Below are positions 12,415 to 15,853 of a stretch of DNA of 15,853 nucleotides, one piece after another. The notes below the pieces were generated by a model. That model was not told where the DNA came from and did not search any database. It worked only from the letters and a program-made list of their open reading frames with translations. The stretch comes from CAYLNH01 sp964384625 (GTDB taxonomy: Bacteria > Verrucomicrobiota > Lentisphaeria > JABSQK01). Position 1 is the first letter of the stretch, and every line of letters starts with the position of its first letter. Position numbers and translations under genes: made by a program. Location of the stretch: positions 1-15,853 of the forward strand of contig CAYLNH010000167.1 in NCBI GenBank assembly GCA_964384625.1, given 5' to 3'.

Positions 12415-13353
12415 TCAAAAGTTGAATTTCGTCACGCGGAAATTGTTCGTGTCGGAGACGAAGATATGCTCCGCCGTAACGCAAAAGCGCCACGGCGACG
12501 AAAACTCGCCGTCGCCGCTGCCCAGGCTGCCCCAGACCGCCAGCCCCTCGCCGGCCGGCGTCATCTTCTGCACCCGGTTGTTGCCGAATTCCAGGACGTA
12601 CATCGTCTCGCCCCGAAAATCGATGTCGTAGGGATAGGTCAGTTCGCCCAGACCCTTGCCCTGCTTGCCGATCACCCGCACAAACTCCCCCGCCAACGTG
12701 AAGACCTGCAGGCGATGGTTGACCGCGTCCGTGATGTACAAATGGCCGTCGGGTCCGATCGCAATGCCGGAGGGCCGCTGGAACTTGCCCGGCGCCGAAC
12801 CGAAGCCGCCGAAACTCGCGACGAACTCGCCCGTCCGCGTAAATTTCTGGACCCGGTTGTTGTCGCCGTATTCGGAAACGTAGATGAACCCCTCCCGGTC
12901 CGTGCAGATGCCGACCGGATAGATGAACTGACCGTCGCCGTCGCCGTAACTGCCGAAGCGCCGGACCTCCTTGCCGCGCCGGGTGAACTCGAGGATGCGG
13001 CTGTAATGCGTATCGGTGACCAGCAACGTGTCTTCCGCCGTCAGACACAGATCCTCCGGCTTGCCCAGTTCCACCTCCGGCATCATCCACGAACCGCGAA
13101 ACTTGCCGTCGCCCGTGAACTTCTGAATCTTGCCGTCCCAATCGACCACAAACAGCCGGTCGCTGTCCGCGTCATAATAGATCCCGCGCGGTCGGTTGAA
13201 CTTGCCGGCCGTATGCCCGCGGCTGCCGATGACCAGCTCGAACCTGGTGGGAGCGGCGGCCGGCTCGGGCCGGCACCCGGCGAGCAGCACGAAAGCCAAC
13301 ACCGGGAACAACCCCGGGCGACACAGGAACGTGAAGCTTGCTGATCGGCGCAT
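12415..13353 (-). CDS. NHL-repeat lipoprotein, probable six-bladed propeller
   Basis: A 312-residue protein with a lipoprotein signal peptide (basic MRRSASFTFLCR, hydrophobic segment, lipobox LAGC with C27 as lipidated residue). After a short Pro/Ala linker it contains about six NHL repeats, each with a G.F..P.gi start and an aspartate-rich YI.D..N.R(V)..F core (for example GKFQRPSGIAI, HLYITDAVNHRLQVF). This predicts an extracytoplasmic beta-propeller anchored in the membrane. Such propellers bind proteins or glycans, or carry ligands; no catalytic residues can be named. The start at 13353 was chosen because the signal peptide begins there. Its Shine-Dalgarno is not evident. Confidence 0.87.
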   Translation of the reverse strand: MRRSASFTFLCRPGLFPVLAFVLLAGCRPEPAAAPTRFELVIGSRGHTAGKFNRPRGIYYDADSDRLFVVDWDGKIQKFTGDGKFRGSWMMPEVELGKPEDLCLTAEDTLLVTDTHYSRILEFTRRGKEVRRFGSYGDGDGQFIYPVGICTDREGFIYVSEYGDNNRVQKFTRTGEFVASFGGFGSAPGKFQRPSGIAIGPDGHLYITDAVNHRLQVFTLAGEFVRVIGKQGKGLGELTYPYDIDFRGETMYVLEFGNNRVQKMTPAGEGLAVWGSLGSGDGEFSSPWRFCVTAEHIFVSDTNNFRVTKFNF

Positions 13354-13421
13354 GCCAAACCATAGCCGCCGGCCGGTGCCCCCGCAAGTCATTCCCGGCC
13401 CGGCTGACCGCGCCGCAGGAA

Positions 13422-13503
13422 GCGCCATTATGTCCCGCCCGCACCCTGTCGCCGACCGTTGCCTCCCAAACACACGCAAGCCCCCTGAAAATGCGCCATT
13501 ATG
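13422..13503. repeat. Two exact copies of GCGCCATTATG, 71 bp apart
   Basis: GCGCCATTATG occurs at 13422-13432 and 13493-13503 in the divergent region between the NHL lipoprotein and Hsp20 genes. On the minus strand each reads CATAAT, a possible -10 element for the lipoprotein gene, but no good -35 partner is seen at standard spacing. Confidence 0.4.
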
Positions 13504-13532
13504 GCACGCGGCAGGCAGCTCGCACAAGGACA

Positions 13533-13562
13533 CTTCAAAACCTCCATCAGCTTATATATAAA
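13533..13562 (+). promoter_or_regulatory. Candidate promoter of the Hsp20 pair
   Basis: TTCAAA (13534-13539) and TATAAA (13557-13562) are separated by 17 bases, which fits a vegetative promoter with start near 13569. CTTCAAA (13533-13539) is also one base from the heat-shock -35 CTTGAAA, but no CCCCAT-like -10 is present. No CIRCE inverted repeat was found. Confidence 0.45.
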
Positions 13563-13645
13563 CAGCTTAAACTACATACGCACCCTTTGGCATGTCCTCT
13601 GCTTCCTCTCAGTTGACACGTACCAATCAGACGGAGGAACAAGCC

Positions 13646-14062
13646 ATGTATCTCTTTCCAATGAACCACGTCAACCGGGATCTTGAGACGATGTTCCGCG
13701 AGTTCGGACGGATGTTTGAGCCGCCGCGGGCGGAGACCGCCCTGCCGCGCCTGAACGTCTGGAGCGATGCGGACGGTGCGGTGATTTCGGCCGCGCTGCC
13801 GGGCGTCGAACCGGACACCATCGACATCGATGTGCATGAGAATCGACTGCGCCTCAGCGGCAGGAAGGACGTCGATCCCGAAGCAGGCGCCGCCTGGCAT
13901 CGGAACGAACGCCGCAGCGGCAGCTTTGCGCGTACGGTTATCCTGCCGTTCCGAATCGATGCGGCCAAGGTCACCGCGGAAAGCCGCAACGGTGTGCTGA
14001 CGATCCGGCTGGCTCGTGAAGCAGCCGACAAACCGCGGAAGATCGCAGTGACCGCGGCCTGA
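13646..14062 (+). CDS. Small heat shock protein, Hsp20 family (first of pair)
   Basis: A 138-residue alpha-crystallin-domain chaperone. The N-terminus MYLFPMNHVNRDLETMFREF is the usual short helical arm. The domain (about residues 35-138) contains PRLNVWSDADGAVISAALPGV, the NERRSGSFARTVILP segment and the NGVLTIRL strand (115-122). It ends with RKIAV, a partial form of the IxI anchoring motif. The ATG at 13646 has GGAGG (13633-13637) at good spacing. Such proteins hold unfolding proteins in the cytosol as oligomers. The following Hsp20 gene lies 57 bases downstream on the same transcript. Confidence 0.93.
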   Translation: MYLFPMNHVNRDLETMFREFGRMFEPPRAETALPRLNVWSDADGAVISAALPGVEPDTIDIDVHENRLRLSGRKDVDPEAGAAWHRNERRSGSFARTVILPFRIDAAKVTAESRNGVLTIRLAREAADKPRKIAVTAA

Positions 14063-14119
14063 AGCCGAGCTGCGGCAATCGCGGCCGAACACGTTGAAGA
14101 CCTGCAAAGGAGATGACAG

Positions 14120-14506
14120 ATGAAACCCAATGAACGGACAGACAAAGAACAAAACGAAGTCGACCGGAAGACGGAGCTGACGTTGCGTCCCCGCGTCGAT
14201 ATCCGTGAGACGGAAGGCGCTTTCCTGATTGACGCCGAGATGCCGGGAGCCGGCCGGGAGGACGTGGATGTCCGCCTGGAAGACGGTGAACTGCAGATCC
14301 TCGGTCGGGCCCGTCACGAGCACCCCGCCGGCTACGAACACGAACAGGTGGAGTACCGCCTGCACAACTATGAACGGGCATTTCGCCTGCCGGACACCGT
14401 CGACTTCGAGAAGATCGAGGCGACCATGAAAAACGGCGTGCTGCGTCTGCGCCTGCCGAAGCGCGAAGCGGCGAAACCCAAAGCCATCAAGGTCAAAGTC
14501 GCGTAG
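14120..14506 (+). CDS. Small heat shock protein, Hsp20 family (second of pair)
   Basis: A 128-residue alpha-crystallin-domain protein that differs from the first by a charged N-terminal arm (MKPNERTDKEQNEVDRKTEL). The domain runs from LRPRVDIRETEGAFLIDAEMPG to the KNGVLRLRLPK strand (104-114), ending KAIKVKV, which provides an IxV-type anchor. AAAGGAG is just upstream of the ATG. Adjacent, dissimilar Hsp20 genes commonly form hetero-oligomers with division of labour; that is an inference here. It is followed by two hairpins, the second a strong terminator. Confidence 0.93.
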   Translation: MKPNERTDKEQNEVDRKTELTLRPRVDIRETEGAFLIDAEMPGAGREDVDVRLEDGELQILGRARHEHPAGYEHEQVEYRLHNYERAFRLPDTVDFEKIEATMKNGVLRLRLPKREAAKPKAIKVKVA

Positions 14507-14601
14507 CGCTCCTTGTCGCCCGGTCCAGGTTCCAGGCCGGGCGACTGACGGCGTGTGCGTTTTGATCGGTCGCGGCCGAGACAAGAACCCAAACGGAATC
14601 G

Positions 14602-14637
14602 ACACCCGGTCTGGACGCGGACCGGGTGTTCCTTTTT
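14602..14637 (+). terminator. Strong intrinsic terminator after the Hsp20 genes
   Basis: ACACCCGGTC (14602-14611) and GACCGGGTGT (14620-14629) form a perfect 10-bp stem over an 8-base loop, followed by TCCTTTTT. A separate 9-bp hairpin lies closer to the gene (GTCGCCCGG 14515-14523 with CCGGGCGAC 14537-14545), without a T-run. Confidence 0.85.
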
Positions 14638-14687
14638 CGCCGGGCTGCCGGGTCAGCGCAGAAGGGCTATGAAGGAACCAGGCCGGG

Positions 14688-15671
14688 TTAGCGATTGAGC
14701 AGTTTCGTGCCGCAGCGATCGAGGCCAAACGGGACGAGGTGCAATTTGAGGGCGCGGCGAACGGCCTCGCGGCACTCCGGCGGAGCGTAGAAGAGGGCGA
14801 ATCCCATACCGCGGGACCCCAGGAAGCGCCCGCCCAACGCGCCGGCGTCCAGTGCCTTCTCATACATGCGGTCCACCGAGGCCGGCAGGATTTCATCGCG
14901 CCAGCGGCGGTCCAGCTCCCAGCCGTCATGCAGCAGGCGGCCGAACGCATCCAGATCGCTGCCGTGGTTGATCGTTTCGACAGCGGTCAGCAACAGCTGG
15001 TTCAGGTCGGCCAGGTCCGGCTGCTGCAACGGGCGAAGCTCCGTCCGGCTGCCGATCTCCGGATTCTTTTTTGAGCCGCCGGACCCGAGGTAAAACAGCA
15101 TCAACCGATCGACCAGCAGTTGTGCCCGGACCTCGTCCACAGCGACCGGCTCCAGGTTAATGTCCCGCCCACGCTTGCCGGAGAACCACAGAATATTCAG
15201 TCCGCCGTACGCCGTGATCGTCTGATCCTGACAACCCAGGCCCTCCTTCAGGATCTCCTGCTCGATCTCGATCGCGATTTCCGCCAAGCTGGACTTGGAC
15301 ACCCGCTGTTTACGGAAAACAAGGATCGCGTGCAGGATGCCGACGGTGCAACTGCAGCGGGAGCCGATGCCGGTGCCCGCCGGCAGATCGGTCTCCAGCT
15401 CAAGCTCAACCGCTTCGGTCACATCCAGATGCTGGAAGCAGGCACGCACGGTCGGATGCCGGATGTCCTCGATGGTATGCGCCGTCTCCCGGTGGCCGCT
15501 GACCGTAATGACATAGGGCGGGCTGCTGAAGGCCGGCAGCGGCCTGATCCGAACGAAGACATACTTGTCGATCGTGGTCGCCAGCATCGCGCCGGCCTGC
15601 TCTCCTTCGGGGCCGTCGCCCATGCTGCCGCCCAGGAACGAAATGCGAAAGGGCGTCCGTGTTTCGATCAT
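14688..15671 (-). CDS. GHMP-family sugar kinase, divergent (heptose/fucose kinase-like)
   Basis: A 327-residue kinase starting MIETRTPFRISFLGG. The overall plan is that of D-glycero-D-manno-heptose 7-phosphate kinase (HddA) and fucose kinase-like proteins: TPFRISFLGG, TIDKYVFVRI, ETDLPAGTGIGS (94-104), GCQDQ with TAYGGLN and a C-terminal GALGGRFLGSRGMGF. Three normally Gly/Ser-rich loops are altered: GGGTD reads GGSMGD, GLGSSS[SA] reads GIGSRCSC and GAGGGGF reads GSRGMGF. These were confirmed in the codons. Activity may be altered or specialised. The start at 15671 is preferred to one at 15710 because a promoter places the transcript start near 15709. No other LPS or capsule sugar genes are in the window. 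Confidence 0.85.
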   Translation of the reverse strand: MIETRTPFRISFLGGSMGDGPEGEQAGAMLATTIDKYVFVRIRPLPAFSSPPYVITVSGHRETAHTIEDIRHPTVRACFQHLDVTEAVELELETDLPAGTGIGSRCSCTVGILHAILVFRKQRVSKSSLAEIAIEIEQEILKEGLGCQDQTITAYGGLNILWFSGKRGRDINLEPVAVDEVRAQLLVDRLMLFYLGSGGSKKNPEIGSRTELRPLQQPDLADLNQLLLTAVETINHGSDLDAFGRLLHDGWELDRRWRDEILPASVDRMYEKALDAGALGGRFLGSRGMGFALFYAPPECREAVRRALKLHLVPFGLDRCGTKLLNR

Positions 15672-15692
15672 CTCCCAATCCTCACTGAATGC

Positions 15693-15744
15693 CCACGTCC
15701 AACGTGGCAAAACACATAATAGCCCCCGGCGGGCTTGGATTCAA
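15693..15744 (-). promoter_or_regulatory. Promoter and leader hairpin of the GHMP kinase gene
   Basis: Reading the minus strand, TTGAAT (15744-15739) and TATTAT (15721-15716) are 17 bases apart, a good vegetative promoter with start near 15709. The leader would begin with a small hairpin, CCACGT-N3-ACGTGG (15707-15693), before the ATG at 15671. Confidence 0.6.
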
Positions 15745-15828
15745 CTCCTTTTGCCGTCGCAAGTAAGCCATGGGCGCATGTCACTTCCGCAGGCGTTCTC
15801 TGCCAACAATTGGCTCGATCATACGACC

Positions 15829-15849
15829 CCAGGCGGTTTACCCGCCTGG
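15829..15849. terminator. Hairpin at the right edge, possible terminator
   Basis: CCAGGCGG (15829-15836) pairs with CCGCCTGG (15842-15849) around a 5-base loop. The window ends before any T-run could be seen, so direction and function are unresolved. No gene is visible between 15745 and the window end. Confidence 0.3.
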
Positions 15850-15853
15850 TGAA

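Overview
The window is high-GC DNA that looks like a chromosomal segment from a strictly anaerobic bacterium. The basis is a gene set resembling the anaerobe-specific 'orange protein' (ORP) cluster best known from Desulfovibrio: small NifX/NifB-type proteins, paired MinD-like ATPases with inserted ferredoxin domains, a divergent sigma-54 activator with a cysteine-rich PAS domain, DUF5320 glycine/arginine-rich small proteins, a COG1237 metallo-beta-lactamase-fold protein and an IscU/NifU-like scaffold. The phylum cannot be fixed from sequence alone; a deltaproteobacterial-grade or PVC-group anaerobe would fit.

Layout. Positions 1-375 hold the frameshifted tail of a probable REP-associated (Y1) transposase and a perfect 48-bp palindrome; no other gene is visible there. 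A two-TM orphan membrane protein (376-663, +) faces a nine-gene minus-strand operon running from 7742 down to 673: two NifX-like proteins, two MinD/ferredoxin ATPases, a third NifX-like protein, a MoxR-type AAA+ ATPase of the NorQ/CbbQ family with its VWA partner of the NorD/CbbO family, and a two-gene split permease of the ArsP/COG0701 type. Divergent to it lies the sigma-54 regulator (7916-9271, +). Next comes a very good -24/-12 promoter (9367-9382), three tandem DUF5320 genes, a candidate terminator and a 338-bp structured non-coding stretch, followed by the MBL-fold gene and the Fe-S scaffold gene.

The rest is ordinary chromosome: aroQ (type II dehydroquinase) below an NHL-repeat lipoprotein gene on the minus strand, a tandem pair of Hsp20 chaperones with a strong terminator on the plus strand, and a divergent GHMP-type sugar kinase on the minus strand.

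How it may work together (inference). The regulator would sense redox state through an Fe-S cluster and drive sigma-54 promoters. The NifX-like proteins would carry a metal cluster; in Desulfovibrio ORP this is a Mo-Cu-Mo sulfide. The MinD-like pair would load or reduce it using ATP and [4Fe-4S] clusters. The MoxR/VWA pair would act as a metalloprotein-maturation chaperone, as CoxD/CoxE do for the Mo-Cu CO dehydrogenase. The split permease would move a metal or oxyanion. The coupling of a NorQ/NorD-like chaperone pair and a split permease to an ORP-type cluster, and an asymmetric MinD pair in which one partner has lost both P-loop-region lysines, are the most unusual aspects.
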